A stretch of DNA of 64,000 bases, taken from NCBI RefSeq assembly GCF_007827555.1, contig NZ_VISS01000011.1, positions 1 to 64,000 on the forward strand. The letters run 5' to 3'. A program made the position numbers and the translations under genes. Below, one piece after another: positions 7,871 through 18,893 of this stretch. This DNA comes from Aeribacillus composti. GTDB taxonomy: Bacteria > Bacillota > Bacilli > Bacillales > Aeribacillaceae. Numbering within the stretch: position 1 is the first letter of the stretch; the number at the start of each line of letters is the position of its first letter. Under the pieces are notes generated by a model, which saw nothing but the letters and a program-made list of their open reading frames with translations, did no database searches and was not told the DNA's origin.

Positions 7871-10282
7871 ATGTTCGTTTCATACAAATGGCTCTCTGAA
7901 TATGTTGATCTAGACATTTCCCCTGAGGAGCTGGCTGAAAAAATAACGAAGAGCGGCATTGAAGTTGAAAATGTTCAAGCTGTTAATGAAGGAATAAAAG
8001 ATGTTGTAGTTGGACAGGTGCTTGAAAAAGAACAGCATCCAAATGCAGAAAAATTAAGCAAATGTTTAGTTGACATCGGTGAAGGAGAACCAGTGCAAAT
8101 TATATGCGGCGCCCAAAACGTTGAAAAAGGTCAAAAAGTGCCGGTAGCCAAAGTTGGTGCGGTTTTGCCGGGCAATTTCAAAATTAAACGGGCAAAGCTG
8201 CGCGGTGAAGAATCTAACGGTATGATTTGTTCTTTGCAAGAGCTGGGCATTGAAGGAAAGCTTGTCCCAAAAGAGTTTTCTGACGGCATTTTTGTTTTCC
8301 CTAGTGATGCTGAAGTTGGAAAAAATGCGATGGAACAGCTGTTTATGGACGATTATGTACTTGAATTAGGTCTTACACCAAACCGTTCTGACTGTTTAAG
8401 CATGATCGGTGTTGCCTATGAAGTTGCAGCAATTTTAAAGAAAGAGGTTCGAAAGCCGGAAGTTCATTATGAGGCTGCCGAAGAAAAAGCAACTGATTAT
8501 ATTACTGTGAATGTTGAAGCAAAAGAAGATAATCCATTCTATATAGCTAAAATTATTAAAAATGTCAAAATTGCCCCTTCCCCTTTATGGATGCAAATGC
8601 GCTTAATAAAAGCCGGAATCAGACCGCATAACAACGTCGTCGATATTACAAACTATTGTTTATTAGAATACGGCCAGCCGCTTCATGCGTTTGACTATGA
8701 CCGGTTCGGATCAAAGGAAATACTCGTTCGCCGCGCACATGACGGAGAGACGATCGTGACCCTTGATGATCAAGAACGAAAGCTTACAAGCGATCACCTT
8801 GTGATCACAAATGGCAAAGTACCTGTTGCATTAGCTGGTGTAATGGGAGGGGCCGATTCTGAAGTAAGAGACGATACGACGACCGTTTTGCTTGAGGCCG
8901 CCTATTTTAAAGGCAGTGTTGTCCGAAAAGCGTCGAAGGATTTCGGACTTAGAAGTGAAGCGAGCTTGAGATTTGAAAAGGGAGTTGACCCGAACAGGGT
9001 AAAAGCTGCAGCAGAGCGGGCAGCACAATTGATCGCAAAATACGCCTCCGGAACTGTTTTAGAAGGTGAAGCAGAATTTCATGATTTTTCAATCGAGAAA
9101 AAAGTGATCACCATTTCCGCTGAGAAAATTAACAACGTTTTAGGGACAAACATTGCAGTAGATGAAATAAAAGAAATTTTTGACCGCTTGCAATTTGAAA
9201 CCGTTGAAGAAAACGGTCTTTTTACAGTAACCGTTCCGACAAGAAGAGGCGATATTGCGATTGAAGAAGATTTAATTGAAGAAGTAGCCCGCCTTTACGG
9301 ATATGACTATATTCCGTCAACATTGCCTGAAGGATCTTCAACATCCGGAGCATTAACAGACTATCAATTGAAAAGAAGAAAAGTGCGAAGATTTTTGGAA
9401 GGCGCCGGGCTTTATCAAGCGATCACATATTCATTAACGAGCAAAGAAAAGGCGGGACAATTTACGCTGGAGACGTCAAGCTTTACTCAATTAGCATTGC
9501 CGATGAGTGAAGAGCGGAGTGTTTTGCGTTTAAGCCTGCTTCCTCATTTGCTTGAGTCCGTAAAATATAATAAAGCGCGGCAAATCGATGATATTCATCT
9601 TTATGAAATTGGTTCTGTTTTCATTTCGGACGATGCTTTAGAAAAGCCTTTGGAAAAAGAACGTTTATCAGGCGTCATGACGGGTCACTACGTTTATCAC
9701 CCATGGCAAGGGGAAAAAACAAAAGTTGATTTTTATGTTGTGAAAGGAATTTTAGACGGTTTATTTGATCTGCTTGGACTGTTGGATGAAATTGAGTATA
9801 AACAGGCAAAACGTGAAGGGCTGCATCCCGGCAGAACGGCAGATATTTATTTAAACGGATCATTCATCGGATTTGTCGGCGAATTAAATCCGGAAGTTGA
9901 AAAAGAGTATGATTTAGATGAAACATATGTTTTTGAGCTGAAGCTAGCCGATCTCATTCAATATGAAGCTAAGCCAGTCATATATACGCCGATTCCAAGG
10001 TTCCCATCCATTACAAGGGATATCGCCTTAGTCGTTGATCAGCATGTGCATGCTGGCGAGCTTCAAGAAACGATCCGGGAAGCGGGCGGAAAACTGTTAA
10101 AAGAGATTTCCATTTTCGATGTGTATGAAGGAGAACGTTTGGGGGCAGGGAAAAAATCGATCGCATTTTCACTCCGCTACTACGATCCTGAACGAACATT
10201 GACGGATGAGGAAGCAGCAAAAGCTCATGAAAAAGTAATTAAGGCGGTAGAGGAAAAATTTTCAGCAGTTCTTCGCAGCTAA
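7871..10282 (+). CDS. pheT: Phenylalanyl-tRNA synthetase beta subunit
   Basis: Non-catalytic subunit with editing and tRNA-binding domains; 803 residues, as in the family. The N-terminal tRNA-binding fold is at about 38-150 ([17 protein letters not shown]). The B3/B4 editing domain follows around 210-390 ([19 protein letters not shown]), then B5 and a synthetase-like core. A ferredoxin-fold anticodon-binding domain lies at about 710-803 ([18 protein letters not shown]). It is translated from its own GGAGG site right after pheS. Confidence 0.97.
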   Translation: MFVSYKWLSEYVDLDISPEELAEKITKSGIEVENVQAVNEGIKDVVVGQVLEKEQHPNAEKLSKCLVDIGEGEPVQIICGAQNVEKGQKVPVAKVGAVLPGNFKIKRAKLRGEESNGMICSLQELGIEGKLVPKEFSDGIFVFPSDAEVGKNAMEQLFMDDYVLELGLTPNRSDCLSMIGVAYEVAAILKKEVRKPEVHYEAAEEKATDYITVNVEAKEDNPFYIAKIIKNVKIAPSPLWMQMRLIKAGIRPHNNVVDITNYCLLEYGQPLHAFDYDRFGSKEILVRRAHDGETIVTLDDQERKLTSDHLVITNGKVPVALAGVMGGADSEVRDDTTTVLLEAAYFKGSVVRKASKDFGLRSEASLRFEKGVDPNRVKAAAERAAQLIAKYASGTVLEGEAEFHDFSIEKKVITISAEKINNVLGTNIAVDEIKEIFDRLQFETVEENGLFTVTVPTRRGDIAIEEDLIEEVARLYGYDYIPSTLPEGSSTSGALTDYQLKRRKVRRFLEGAGLYQAITYSLTSKEKAGQFTLETSSFTQLALPMSEERSVLRLSLLPHLLESVKYNKARQIDDIHLYEIGSVFISDDALEKPLEKERLSGVMTGHYVYHPWQGEKTKVDFYVVKGILDGLFDLLGLLDEIEYKQAKREGLHPGRTADIYLNGSFIGFVGELNPEVEKEYDLDETYVFELKLADLIQYEAKPVIYTPIPRFPSITRDIALVVDQHVHAGELQETIREAGGKLLKEISIFDVYEGERLGAGKKSIAFSLRYYDPERTLTDEEAAKAHEKVIKAVEEKFSAVLRS

Positions 10283-10321
10283 CGCAGGACGATAAATCCC
10301 TAAAATAATTCCAGCTAACAA

Positions 10322-10352
10322 ATGAAGGTGCAGATAGCACCTTCATTTTTAT
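10322..10352 (+). terminator. Terminator of pheST
   Basis: AATGAAGGTGC pairs with GCACCTTCATT around a five-base loop (AGATA) and is followed by a T-rich tract. It sits 40 bases after the pheT stop. Confidence 0.85.
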
Positions 10353-10409
10353 TGAAATCATAAATTGGTCCTGCTAACCTCAGAAAATAAGATTTCCGGA
10401 TTCGTCATT

Positions 10410-11318
10410 TCAATTCAATAGATTCAAAGCTTTTTCGGTGTTGGCAAAATGAAGCTTTGCCATTTTGCCAAGTGTGTTTTTCCCTTTTTCCTTTATTAAT
10501 TTGGCAGCAGCTTCATCAACAGTATGGCTGGCTCCTTTTGGCAAATAAAATCCGGCTGCGTTGGATAAGCTGTTTAATTCTTTTAAAAAAGCATATCTTG
10601 CGATAATGGATGCTGCAGCGACAGATATGTGTATATGCTCCGCCTTCGGTTTAAAGATGGTTATGTCTTTAAACGGAACATCCCGGTCTTTAAGATATTG
10701 AAAGTAAACATTCGGCTCTGCAAACTGATCGATCAACACAGCTTCTGGTTTATCAGGAGAAATTTTCTTGAGTAAATGATGGATCGCTTGATTATGAAGG
10801 ATAGCTTTCAATTTCCCTTGGTTCATTCCAGATTTTTGCAATTGATTGTATTTTTCATTGCGCAAAATTAAGAGGCTGTACGGAACTGTCTCTATTAAAG
10901 TGTTGGCGATTGAAAAAACTTGTTTGTCTGTCAAAGCCTTTGAATCTTTTACTCCAAGCTGCTGAACCAGTTTTCTTTTTTCTTTAGGGACAAATACTGC
11001 AGCAACCGTGATCGGTCCAAAATAATCCCCCGTTCCTGCTTCATCAGAGCCGATGACTGACATCTGTTGAAGCTGTTGAAGCTCATCCTCTGTTTGAGAA
11101 GGGGCTGTTTTTGCTGTTTTTTCCCATCTGTTTGCTTCCTGCTGAGCGGCAGATCCTTGAAAAAGCACTTTTCCCGACTTGTAAGCAGTGATCGTACAGT
11201 TTGTCAATTTGGCAGAAAAGACGGCACCTGGAGGGGTTCTGTCTATAATGAAAGGATTATAAAAATCTTTCAAAGTTTGAATTCCCCCATGATCAACTTT
11301 TATGACGATATTGGACAA
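10410..11318 (-). CDS. rnhC: Ribonuclease HIII
   Basis: Cuts the RNA strand of RNA-DNA hybrids. The N-terminal TBP-like substrate-binding domain (about 1-85) distinguishes HIII from HII. The catalytic domain begins at VIGSDEAGTGDYFGP (about 91-105), with the DE pair, and continues with KDSKAL and SVAAASIIARYAF. The 302 residues are slightly shorter than the 313 of B. subtilis. The likely start is TTG at 11316-11318 behind GAGGCG. It diverges from the zapA operon. Confidence 0.93.
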   Translation of the reverse strand: MSNIVIKVDHGGIQTLKDFYNPFIIDRTPPGAVFSAKLTNCTITAYKSGKVLFQGSAAQQEANRWEKTAKTAPSQTEDELQQLQQMSVIGSDEAGTGDYFGPITVAAVFVPKEKRKLVQQLGVKDSKALTDKQVFSIANTLIETVPYSLLILRNEKYNQLQKSGMNQGKLKAILHNQAIHHLLKKISPDKPEAVLIDQFAEPNVYFQYLKDRDVPFKDITIFKPKAEHIHISVAAASIIARYAFLKELNSLSNAAGFYLPKGASHTVDEAAAKLIKEKGKNTLGKMAKLHFANTEKALNLLN

Positions 11319-11469
11319 TAAAAAACGCCTCGCTTTCCTAAAATGGATGCTATATTATTGTACCCTTTCTTTTGTTCTTCTTTCCATCTTTTCGACAAAC
11401 ATGTTATGATTATGATTAGGATTTTGAATCATTTTGCGATATTTTTTCATAGAGGATGGAGGATTCGCT

Positions 11470-11727
11470 TTGTCTGATCAACCTAAAAATAAAGCGACTG
11501 TTTATATATATGGACAGCAGTATTCGATTGTTGGAAATGAGAGCGTAAATCATATGAAGCTTGTCGCTTCAATTGTTGACGAAAAAATGCGGGAAATCAG
11601 TCAAAAAAACCCATCTCTAGATTTAAACAAGCTGGCAGTACTAACTGCGGTTAATGCTGTTCATGATTATCTCAAATTAAAGGAGAAATTTGAAGAACTA
11701 GAAAAGCAACTTCAAGAAAAGGATTGA
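11470..11727 (+). CDS. zapA: Cell division protein ZapA
   Basis: A cytoplasmic activator of FtsZ bundling at the division ring. The 85 residues contain the ZapA fold: [13 protein letters not shown], then [14 protein letters not shown], then [16 protein letters not shown] and a C-terminal coiled coil (about 64-85). The start is TTG at 11470, with GGAGG 7 bases upstream, giving exactly the B. subtilis length; the longer frame from 11434 has no ribosome site. It is the first gene of a run with cvpA, and then polX and mutS2. Confidence 0.92.
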   Translation: MSDQPKNKATVYIYGQQYSIVGNESVNHMKLVASIVDEKMREISQKNPSLDLNKLAVLTAVNAVHDYLKLKEKFEELEKQLQEKD

Positions 11728-11735
11728 AATTTAAA

Positions 11736-12284
11736 ATGCTTGATTTGATCATTTTATTTTTCTTAGTATTCGGATTGCTCACTGGCCTTAAAAGGGGATT
11801 TATTCTCCAAGTAGTTTATTTATCAAGTGTTATAGTGTCTTTCATAATTGCCAGAACATATTTTGACGATCTTGCTCCTAAACTGGAATTATGGGTACCG
11901 TATCCAAATATAGGAGATTCAAATGCTGCTCTATCTATATTGACAGGGGGCCATTTGGAGGAAGCTTACTATCGCGGAGTTGCATTCGTGCTTTTGTTTA
12001 TCGGATCAAAAATAGCGCTTCACATCATCGGATCTATGTTTGATTTTGTTGCGATGCTTCCAATACTTAAGCAAATCAACCGCTTGCTGGGTGCGGTTTT
12101 AGGTTTTGCGGAAACTTACCTCATTTTATTCATTCTGCTTTTTTTGGCAGCGCTCATTCCAGCCGAGCAAATTCAAAATCTTATCGATAAATCGCTGCTG
12201 GCTGATTTAATTGTCAATCATACCCCTGTCTTATCTGATAAAATTCACGATCTTTGGATCGGCTATTTCGGTAAAGGAAGTTAG
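11736..12284 (+). CDS. yshB: CvpA family membrane protein
   Basis: An integral membrane protein of the CvpA/colicin V production family, with four hydrophobic stretches (about 3-20, 26-45, 77-100 and 115-138). The start LDLIILFFLVFGLLTGLKRG matches YshB of B. subtilis. The ATG at 11736 is preferred; a TTG at 11724 would overlap the zapA stop but has no ribosome site of its own. The function is unclear in bacilli. Its coupling to zapA is conserved. Confidence 0.85.
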   Translation: MLDLIILFFLVFGLLTGLKRGFILQVVYLSSVIVSFIIARTYFDDLAPKLELWVPYPNIGDSNAALSILTGGHLEEAYYRGVAFVLLFIGSKIALHIIGSMFDFVAMLPILKQINRLLGAVLGFAETYLILFILLFLAALIPAEQIQNLIDKSLLADLIVNHTPVLSDKIHDLWIGYFGKGS

Positions 12285-12291
12285 ACGTAAA

Positions 12292-12339
12292 GGGACGATG
12301 GAAACATCTTTATTTAGACCCCCATCGTCCTTCTCTGTT
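12292..12339 (+). terminator. Possible terminator after yshB
   Basis: GGACGATGG (12293-12301) pairs with CCATCGTCC (12322-12330) around a 20-base loop and is followed by a pyrimidine-rich tract (TTCTCTGTTTC). The long loop and interrupted T-run make it a moderate candidate, so some read-through into polX is likely. Confidence 0.5.
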
Positions 12340-12404
12340 TCTATTAAATAGTTCAATAGCAGGTGATTTTTATATTGTTTAAGATTCAAGAGGTGACGTA
12401 AAAC

Positions 12405-14123
12405 ATGACGGTTCACAAAAAGGATGTTGTCAGCCTGTTAAAGAAAATTGCGGTATATATGGAGTTAAAAGGCGAAAACCCTTTTAAAATCTCCGCGTTT
12501 TATAAAGCTGCCAATGCCCTTGAAAGGGATGCGAGAAGCCTATCAGACATCCACGATTTTACTTTAATCAGTGGGATTGGGAAAGGAACGAGTGCAGTCA
12601 TCGAAGAATTCATAAAAACCGGCGAGTCAAAAACGCTGCAAACCTTGCAAAAGGAAGTTCCTGAAGGGTTAATCCCTCTTCTTCAATTGCCAGGGCTGGG
12701 CGGAAAGAAGATTGCAAAATTGTACAAGGATTTAGGTGTTGTGGACATCGATTCTTTAAAAAAAGCCTGTGAAGAACATAAAGTGCAAAGTTTACAAGGT
12801 TTTGGAAAAGTAACGGAAGAAAAAATATTGGCTGCGATCGATGAAATGAATAAAAAACCGGGCCGACTGCCTCTTGCTTATATGCTGCCGATTGCAGAAA
12901 AAATAGAGAAATTTTTAGAAAAAGGACAAGGAAACGGAATAGTTCGCTTTTCTCGCGCAGGAAGCTTAAGAAGAATGAAAGAAACGATAAAAGACCTTGA
13001 CTTTATTATTGCGGCGGAAAATAAAGAAGCTGTGCGAGATTACATTTTAACAATGCCGAATATAACTGAAATCATTGCGAAAGGCGATACGAAAATATCG
13101 ATTGAACTCAAGTTTGATGTCAAGGTTCAGGTCGATTTTCGCATCGTGCACCCAAAGGAATTCATTTCGGCTTTGCACCATTTTACAGGCTCAAAAGAGC
13201 ATAATGTAAAAATGCGCCAGCTAGCGAAGGAAAGAGGAGAAAAAATAAGCGAATACGGCGTAGAAATAATAGAATCCGGAGAAGTGCTCACATTTGAGTC
13301 AGAAAAAGAGCTGTATGCACACTTTCAGCTTCCCTACATTCCGCCAGAGGTTCGGGAAGATGGGGAGGAAGTGGAAAAATACAAAGGAAATCTTATTTCG
13401 CTCGAGGAAATAAAGGGAGATCTCCATATGCATTCAACATGGAGCGACGGCGCTCATTCAATCAAGGAAATGGCTGAGGCTGCTAAAAGAAAAGGCTACA
13501 AGTACATCGCGATTACAGATCACTCGCAATTTTTAAAAGTAGCCAACGGCTTGACTCCTGAGCAGCTGAAAGAACAAAAAGAAGAAATTGACATGTTGAA
13601 TGAACAATATTCTGATTTTACGATTTTCAGAGGAATCGAGATGGATATTTTGCCGGACGGTACACTTGATTATGACGACGATTGTCTAAAAGAGCTAGAT
13701 ATAGTTATTGCATCGATCCATTCGAACTTTTCCCAGCCGCAGAGTGTAATTATGAAAAGGCTGAAAGCAGCCCTATATAATTACCATGTTGATATTATCG
13801 CTCATCCGACTGGAAGGTTAATTGGGCGAAGAGAAGGATACGATGTTGATATAGAAATGCTTTTAGAACTTGCAAAGGAAACAGATACTATTTTAGAATT
13901 GAACGCAAATCCGAACAGGCTTGACTTATGTGTAGAACATTTGAAAAAAGCGAAGGAATACGGTGTAAAGGTTGTGATTAATACAGATGCCCACAGCATA
14001 AACATGCTAGAACATATGGAGATAGGGGTTGCGTATGCGCGAAAAGCTTTCATTCAGCCGGATGACGTTGTGAATACGTGGGATGTTGAACAATTAAAGC
14101 AATTTTTAAAAAGGAAAGACTGA
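12405..14123 (+). CDS. polX: DNA polymerase X / 3'-5' exonuclease PolX
   Basis: A repair DNA polymerase of family X fused to a PHP domain. From the N-terminus: an 8-kDa-like HhH region (about 1-130, with [16 protein letters not shown] and [17 protein letters not shown]), the nucleotidyltransferase palm ([18 protein letters not shown] and VQVDFRIV, about 183-250), then the PHP phosphoesterase domain from about 339 ([33 protein letters not shown]). B. subtilis YshC has the same form and 570 residues. It acts in base-excision or gap-filling repair and sits directly upstream of mutS2. Confidence 0.95.
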   Translation: MTVHKKDVVSLLKKIAVYMELKGENPFKISAFYKAANALERDARSLSDIHDFTLISGIGKGTSAVIEEFIKTGESKTLQTLQKEVPEGLIPLLQLPGLGGKKIAKLYKDLGVVDIDSLKKACEEHKVQSLQGFGKVTEEKILAAIDEMNKKPGRLPLAYMLPIAEKIEKFLEKGQGNGIVRFSRAGSLRRMKETIKDLDFIIAAENKEAVRDYILTMPNITEIIAKGDTKISIELKFDVKVQVDFRIVHPKEFISALHHFTGSKEHNVKMRQLAKERGEKISEYGVEIIESGEVLTFESEKELYAHFQLPYIPPEVREDGEEVEKYKGNLISLEEIKGDLHMHSTWSDGAHSIKEMAEAAKRKGYKYIAITDHSQFLKVANGLTPEQLKEQKEEIDMLNEQYSDFTIFRGIEMDILPDGTLDYDDDCLKELDIVIASIHSNFSQPQSVIMKRLKAALYNYHVDIIAHPTGRLIGRREGYDVDIEMLLELAKETDTILELNANPNRLDLCVEHLKKAKEYGVKVVINTDAHSINMLEHMEIGVAYARKAFIQPDDVVNTWDVEQLKQFLKRKD

Positions 14124-14152
14124 CCATTCAACTGTCAGGAGGTTTTGAGAAG

Positions 14153-16513
14153 TTGCAGGAACGAGTGTTACATGTTTTGGAATTTAATAAAATAAGAGAA
14201 CAGCTGAAAGAGCATGCTTCTTCTTCTTTAGGAAAAGAGAAAGCGTTAAAGCTTATGCCATCAGGAGACATCAACGAAGTACTGAAGAGGCAGGAGCAGA
14301 CAGATGAAGCACTAACAGTGCTCCGATTGAAAGGCTCTGCCCCTTTCGGAGGATTAAGCGACATACGGCCGAGTGTAAAGCGTGCGCAAATAGGCGGAAC
14401 TTTAGGTCCGCAAGAGCTTGTGGCTGTTTCTGCCGTGTTATATGCTTCAAGACAAATGAAGCAATTTATTGAAAAGTTGACTCAAGAAGAGGAGGTTTCA
14501 CTTCCTCATTTAGAACAATTGGTCAGCGAAATCGGAATTTATTTAAAAGAAGAAAAAGAAATTCAACGTTGCATACGCGATGACGGGGAAATTGTTGATG
14601 ATGCGAGCGATAAATTAAAAGCGATAAGAGGTCAAATCCGTACACTGGAGGCTCGTATTCGCGAAAAGCTGGAATCGATCATTCGCTCCCCATCTGCACA
14701 AAAAAATCTTTCGGATGCCATTATTACGATTCGAAATGACCGCTATTGCATTCCTGTCAAACAAGAATATAGAGGAGTTTACGGAGGAATCGTCCATGAT
14801 CAATCTTCCTCAGGAGCAACTCTGTTTATTGAGCCGCAGGCTATCGTAGAAGCGAACAACTCTTTAAATGAAGCGCGGATTAAGGAAAGGCGCGAAATTG
14901 AACGGATCTTAACGGAATTGTCGAAAATGGTTGCTGACATAAGCAAGGGAATCATTCATAATATCACTGTAATGGGTGAAATCGATTTTATGTTTGCCAA
15001 GGCATTGTATGCTAAAAAATTAAAGGCTACAAAGCCAAATATAAATGATCGTGGCATTATGAAGCTATATAAAGCCCGCCATCCTCTTATTGACCCTGAA
15101 ACCGTTGTGCCAAATACAATTGAACTTGGGGAAGATTTTCAATCGATTGTCATTACCGGTCCAAACACCGGCGGTAAGACGGTGACGCTGAAGACAATTG
15201 GACTGCTCGCACTAATGGCGCAATCAGGTCTGCAAATCCCTGCTGAAGAAGGATCTACAATGCCGGTATTTGAGGCAGTTTACGCAGATATTGGGGATGA
15301 ACAGTCAATTGAACAAAATTTGAGTACATTTTCTTCTCATATGGTGAACATCGTCAAAATTTTACAGGAACTTAATGATCGCTCACTCGTACTATTTGAT
15401 GAACTTGGGGCAGGTACAGATCCTGGAGAAGGTGCTGCTCTAGCCATTGCAATTTTGGATGAAGCTTTAAACAGAGGAGCGCAAGTTGTTGCAACCACCC
15501 ACTATCCCGAATTGAAAGCATACGGATTTAACCGTAAGGGCGTGATCAATGCAAGCGTTGAGTTTGATGTCGACACATTATCGCCGACGTATAAATTGTT
15601 GATCGGTGTACCTGGCCGAAGCAATGCGTTTGAAATATCAAAAAGGCTTGGATTGAGCAAAGAAATTATTGAGCGCGCCAAATCGTTCATGAGCGCTGAC
15701 AGATCCAAAACGGATGCAATGATTGCCTCCCTTGAGGAAAGCAAAAAACGTGCTGAAGAGGATTGGATGGAAGCTGAAAAAACGCTGAAAGAAGCAGAAA
15801 AACTTCATAAAGAACTACAAGAACAAATCATTGAATTTAATAAGCAGAAAGACCGCCTATATCAAGAAGCTGAGGAAATGGTGAAAAAAAGGCTGGAAGA
15901 AGCGCAAAAAGAAGCAGATCAGATTATTCAAAAATTGAAAAACATGCAAAAAGAGCACAGTTCAGCTATTAAAGAGCATGAATTAATAGAAGCAAAAAAG
16001 CGGCTTGAATATGCAGCGCCTGAATTTATAAATACTGAACAAAAATCTGAAAAACAAAAAAGCAAAAAGCAGCTGCGCCCCGGCGATGAGGTAAAAGTGA
16101 TCAACTTAAATCAAAAAGGACATCTGCTTGAAAAAGCAAATGAAAGTGAATGGCTTGTACAAATTGGAATATTGAAAATGAAAGTAAAAGAAGAAGATCT
16201 TGAATATATTGGCAGCCCGAAACAAGAGGGAGAAAAAACGCTCGCAACAGTAAAAGGGAAGGATTTTCATGTTTCATTAGAACTTGATTTGCGGGGAGAG
16301 CGATATGAAGATGCGCTCATCCGTCTTGAAAAATATATTGACGATTGTCTTCTCGCAGGATATCCGCGGGCGCACATTATTCATGGCAAAGGGACGGGCG
16401 CTTTAAGAAAAGGGGTGCGGGAATTTTTGCAAAACCACCGCGCTGTTAAAAACGTCCGTTTCGGTGAAGCAAATGAAGGCGGAACAGGTGTTACGATTGT
16501 GGAGTTCAAATAA
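14153..16513 (+). CDS. mutS2: MutS2 family protein with Smr domain
   Basis: A 786-residue MutS2 protein. It has a coiled clamp region, an ABC-type ATPase with Walker A GPNTGGKT (about 334) and Walker [17 protein letters not shown], a long coiled coil (about 515-620), and a C-terminal Smr endonuclease domain with [12 protein letters not shown] and HGKGTGALR. MutS2 proteins lack the mismatch-recognition domain; they are known for suppressing recombination and, in B. subtilis, for rescuing collided ribosomes. The start is TTG with CAGGAGG about 10 bases upstream. It lies between polX and yshE. Confidence 0.96.
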   Translation: MQERVLHVLEFNKIREQLKEHASSSLGKEKALKLMPSGDINEVLKRQEQTDEALTVLRLKGSAPFGGLSDIRPSVKRAQIGGTLGPQELVAVSAVLYASRQMKQFIEKLTQEEEVSLPHLEQLVSEIGIYLKEEKEIQRCIRDDGEIVDDASDKLKAIRGQIRTLEARIREKLESIIRSPSAQKNLSDAIITIRNDRYCIPVKQEYRGVYGGIVHDQSSSGATLFIEPQAIVEANNSLNEARIKERREIERILTELSKMVADISKGIIHNITVMGEIDFMFAKALYAKKLKATKPNINDRGIMKLYKARHPLIDPETVVPNTIELGEDFQSIVITGPNTGGKTVTLKTIGLLALMAQSGLQIPAEEGSTMPVFEAVYADIGDEQSIEQNLSTFSSHMVNIVKILQELNDRSLVLFDELGAGTDPGEGAALAIAILDEALNRGAQVVATTHYPELKAYGFNRKGVINASVEFDVDTLSPTYKLLIGVPGRSNAFEISKRLGLSKEIIERAKSFMSADRSKTDAMIASLEESKKRAEEDWMEAEKTLKEAEKLHKELQEQIIEFNKQKDRLYQEAEEMVKKRLEEAQKEADQIIQKLKNMQKEHSSAIKEHELIEAKKRLEYAAPEFINTEQKSEKQKSKKQLRPGDEVKVINLNQKGHLLEKANESEWLVQIGILKMKVKEEDLEYIGSPKQEGEKTLATVKGKDFHVSLELDLRGERYEDALIRLEKYIDDCLLAGYPRAHIIHGKGTGALRKGVREFLQNHRAVKNVRFGEANEGGTGVTIVEFK

Positions 16514-16536
16514 ACTTTTCTTTAAGGAGAGTAAAC

Positions 16537-16947
16537 ATGAATCTGTTTTGGGAGAACGTATATGTTCAAACTGCTGCTAATTATAGTGTTGTCATATTGT
16601 GCGGGGTTTTATTTTTAGTCATTTTTGAATTGGTGACGAAATATAAAAACTGGGAAGAAATCCAAAAAGGCAATGTGGCTGTTGCAATGGCAACAGGCGG
16701 CAAAATTTTCGGGATTTCAAACGTTTTCCGCTTCTCAATTGAACAGCATGACGGTCTTTTTGAAATGATTGGCTGGGGCTTTTACGGATTTGCCTTGCTC
16801 TTAATCGGATATTTTATTTTTGAATTTCTGACTCCTAAATTTAATATTGATGATGAAATTCAAAAGGATAACCGTGCAGTTGGTTTTATCTCAATGGTCA
16901 TATCCATAGGCTTGTCCTTTGTAATCGGAGCAGGAATTACAAATTAG
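16537..16947 (+). CDS. yshE: DUF350 membrane protein
   Basis: A 136-residue integral membrane protein with two DUF350-like repeats. Four membrane helices are visible (about 16-36, 49-65, 76-98 and 113-133), separated by short charged loops (KYKNWEEIQKGN and DDEIQKDNRA). The two similar loop motifs suggest internal duplication. The length and N-terminus match B. subtilis YshE. The function is unknown. It is preceded by AAGGAGAG after mutS2 and followed within 12 bases by a tiny membrane ORF. Confidence 0.88.
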   Translation: MNLFWENVYVQTAANYSVVILCGVLFLVIFELVTKYKNWEEIQKGNVAVAMATGGKIFGISNVFRFSIEQHDGLFEMIGWGFYGFALLLIGYFIFEFLTPKFNIDDEIQKDNRAVGFISMVISIGLSFVIGAGITN

Positions 16948-16958
16948 GAGAGGGGAAC

Positions 16959-17042
16959 ATGGAAACGCTGGCTAAAATTTTATTTGGTTTGTGCGGTCTG
17001 TTTATTGCGATCGGTATTATTTATATGGTGTTTTTTGCTTGA
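16959..17042 (+). CDS. 27-residue single-pass membrane peptide
   Basis: This ORF encodes METLAKILFGLCGLFIAIGI and seven more hydrophobic residues, ending MVFFA. A strong ribosome site (AGGAGAGGGG) stands 4-12 bases before the ATG, and the gene lies 11 bases after yshE and just before the operon terminator. Almost the whole peptide is one membrane helix with a charged N-terminus (E2, K6). I do not recognise a family. Its spacing and hydrophobicity suggest a real small membrane protein made with YshE, but that is inferred. Confidence 0.55.
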   Translation: METLAKILFGLCGLFIAIGIIYMVFFA

Positions 17043-17077
17043 AAAAGCGGAGAAAAGAAAAGGTCTCCGCTTTTTCC
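17042..17077. terminator. Terminator of the zapA-to-yshE run
   Basis: A perfect 12-bp stem, AAAAAGCGGAGA (17042-17053) with TCTCCGCTTTTT (17064-17075), encloses a ten-base loop. The tail supplies the T-run. Its A-rich 5' arm means it could also act on the other strand. Confidence 0.9.
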
Positions 17078-17168
17078 TATTTAAAATTCTAAAAATAATT
17101 ATATTTCTGAATTTTATTTTGATATAATGAAATAAAATCATCATTATTTTTCAAAGGAGAGGAGATAA

Positions 17169-18845
17169 ATGGAATGTCAAAAACCTTGGCTCAATTTTTA
17201 TCCCTCGGAAATTCCGCATAATATCTCTTGGGAGAATAAGCCGCTTTCCAAATATTTTCAAGATACGGCTAATCAGTTTCCGAATCATACAGCCGTTTCA
17301 TTTCTTGGAAAGAACATTACGTACCGCAAACTATACGAACAGATGCTTCAATTGGCTAATTATTTGGAGCAAACAGGGTTTGAAAAAGGGGATCGGGCAG
17401 CGATTATGCTTCCAAACTGTCCACAGGCAGTTATTGCTTATTATGCAGTTCTGGAGGCAGGCGGAATAGTCGTTCAATTGAACCCTCTTTATACAGAATC
17501 AGAGCTGGAGTACCAGTTGAATGACAGCAGTGCTACACATCTCATTACATTAGATCTTTTCTATCCAAAAGCCTCGAAATTGAAATCTCTCACAAATATC
17601 AAACATATCATAATAACAAAGATCCAAGAGTATTTGCCTTTCCCAAAAAATCTTCTATACCCGCTCATTCAAAAGAAGGAGCAAAATCTTTTAATAAAGG
17701 TAAACGCAGCAAATGGTGTTCATGTATGGACAGAGATCTTAAAAACATCGCCTGCTAAAGAATTGACAGTAAATATTGATCCGAAAGAAGATATTGCCCT
17801 TTTGCAATATACAGGAGGGACGACAGGGACGCCTAAAGGGGTGATGTTGACGCATGAAAACTTAATTTCCAATACGAAAATGTGTGCTGCCTGGATGTAT
17901 AAATGCAGGAAAGGAGAAGAGTCCATACTAGGAGTTTTGCCTTTTTTTCACGTATATGGCATGACGACTGTAATGAATTTATCGATCATGGAAGGTTTTA
18001 AAATGATTTTAATCCCCAAATTTGATTCAACCGAAATTTTGAAAGCGATTGAAAAAGAAAAGCCAACGCTTTTTCCAGGAGTGCCAACGATTTATGTTGC
18101 TCTTTTAAATCATAAAGATTTGCGAAAATACGACTTGTCCTCGGTTAAATATTGTATCAGCGGTTCGGCTCCTCTTCCGGTAGAAATTCAGGAGCGCTTT
18201 GAAAAAGAAACAGGCGGGAAGCTTGTTGAAGGATATGGACTCTCGGAAGCTTCTCCCGTTACGCATGCAAACTTATTTTATTCAGATGTCAAGAAAAAAG
18301 GAAGCATTGGCATCCCTTGGCCCAATACGCATGCTGCCATTTATTCGGCTGAAAAAGAAGGATTTGCAGATGTAAACGAATTCGGCGAGCTTATTGTAAA
18401 AGGACCGCAGGTGATGAAAGGCTACTGGAACAACCGAGAGGAAACGGAAGCGGTTTTAAAAGACGGATGGCTTTTTACAGGAGATATCGGCTATATGGAT
18501 GAAGACGGATTCTTTTATATTGTCGATCGTAAAAAAGATATGATTATTGCTGGCGGGTACAACATTTATCCCCGCGAGATAGAAGAAGTGTTGTATGCTA
18601 ATGAAAAGGTTAAAGAGGTTGTCGTTGCAGGTGTTCCGGATCCTTACAGAGGCGAGACCGTGAAAGCTTATGTTGTACCAAAGGGAGGAGCACAGCTTAC
18701 GGAGCAAGAGCTTGACCAATTCGCCCGAAAACATCTTGCCCCGTACAAAGTGCCGAAAAAATACGAATTTCGCGACGAGCTTCCGAAAACAGCAGTAGGA
18801 AAAATTTTAAGAAGAAAACTAGTAGAGGAAGAAAGAAAAATATAA
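17169..18845 (+). CDS. lcfA: Long-chain fatty acid--CoA ligase
   Basis: Activates long-chain fatty acids to acyl-CoA via an acyl-adenylate, the entry step of beta-oxidation. The 558 residues carry the AMP-binding signature YTGGTTGTPKGVMLTH (about 217-232), the YGLSEASPVTHAN motif, GELIVKGPQVMKGYWN, the hinge DRKKDMIIAGGYNIYPREIE, and the C-terminal catalytic Lys region (PKTAVGKILRRKL). The ATG follows GGAGAGGAG. A TATAAT lies at 17123-17128 without a good -35. No clear FadR operator is seen in front of it; the operator here lies before fadR. Confidence 0.95.
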   Translation: MECQKPWLNFYPSEIPHNISWENKPLSKYFQDTANQFPNHTAVSFLGKNITYRKLYEQMLQLANYLEQTGFEKGDRAAIMLPNCPQAVIAYYAVLEAGGIVVQLNPLYTESELEYQLNDSSATHLITLDLFYPKASKLKSLTNIKHIIITKIQEYLPFPKNLLYPLIQKKEQNLLIKVNAANGVHVWTEILKTSPAKELTVNIDPKEDIALLQYTGGTTGTPKGVMLTHENLISNTKMCAAWMYKCRKGEESILGVLPFFHVYGMTTVMNLSIMEGFKMILIPKFDSTEILKAIEKEKPTLFPGVPTIYVALLNHKDLRKYDLSSVKYCISGSAPLPVEIQERFEKETGGKLVEGYGLSEASPVTHANLFYSDVKKKGSIGIPWPNTHAAIYSAEKEGFADVNEFGELIVKGPQVMKGYWNNREETEAVLKDGWLFTGDIGYMDEDGFFYIVDRKKDMIIAGGYNIYPREIEEVLYANEKVKEVVVAGVPDPYRGETVKAYVVPKGGAQLTEQELDQFARKHLAPYKVPKKYEFRDELPKTAVGKILRRKLVEEERKI

Positions 18846-18893
18846 AACGGACATCTATCGGTTTTGAACGAGAATAAAAACTTCCCTCAATGC

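Noticed and set aside
17100-17168. FadR box upstream of lcfA
   Set aside because: The nearest sequence (ATGAAATAAAATCATCATT) has the wrong spacing between half sites and several mismatches.
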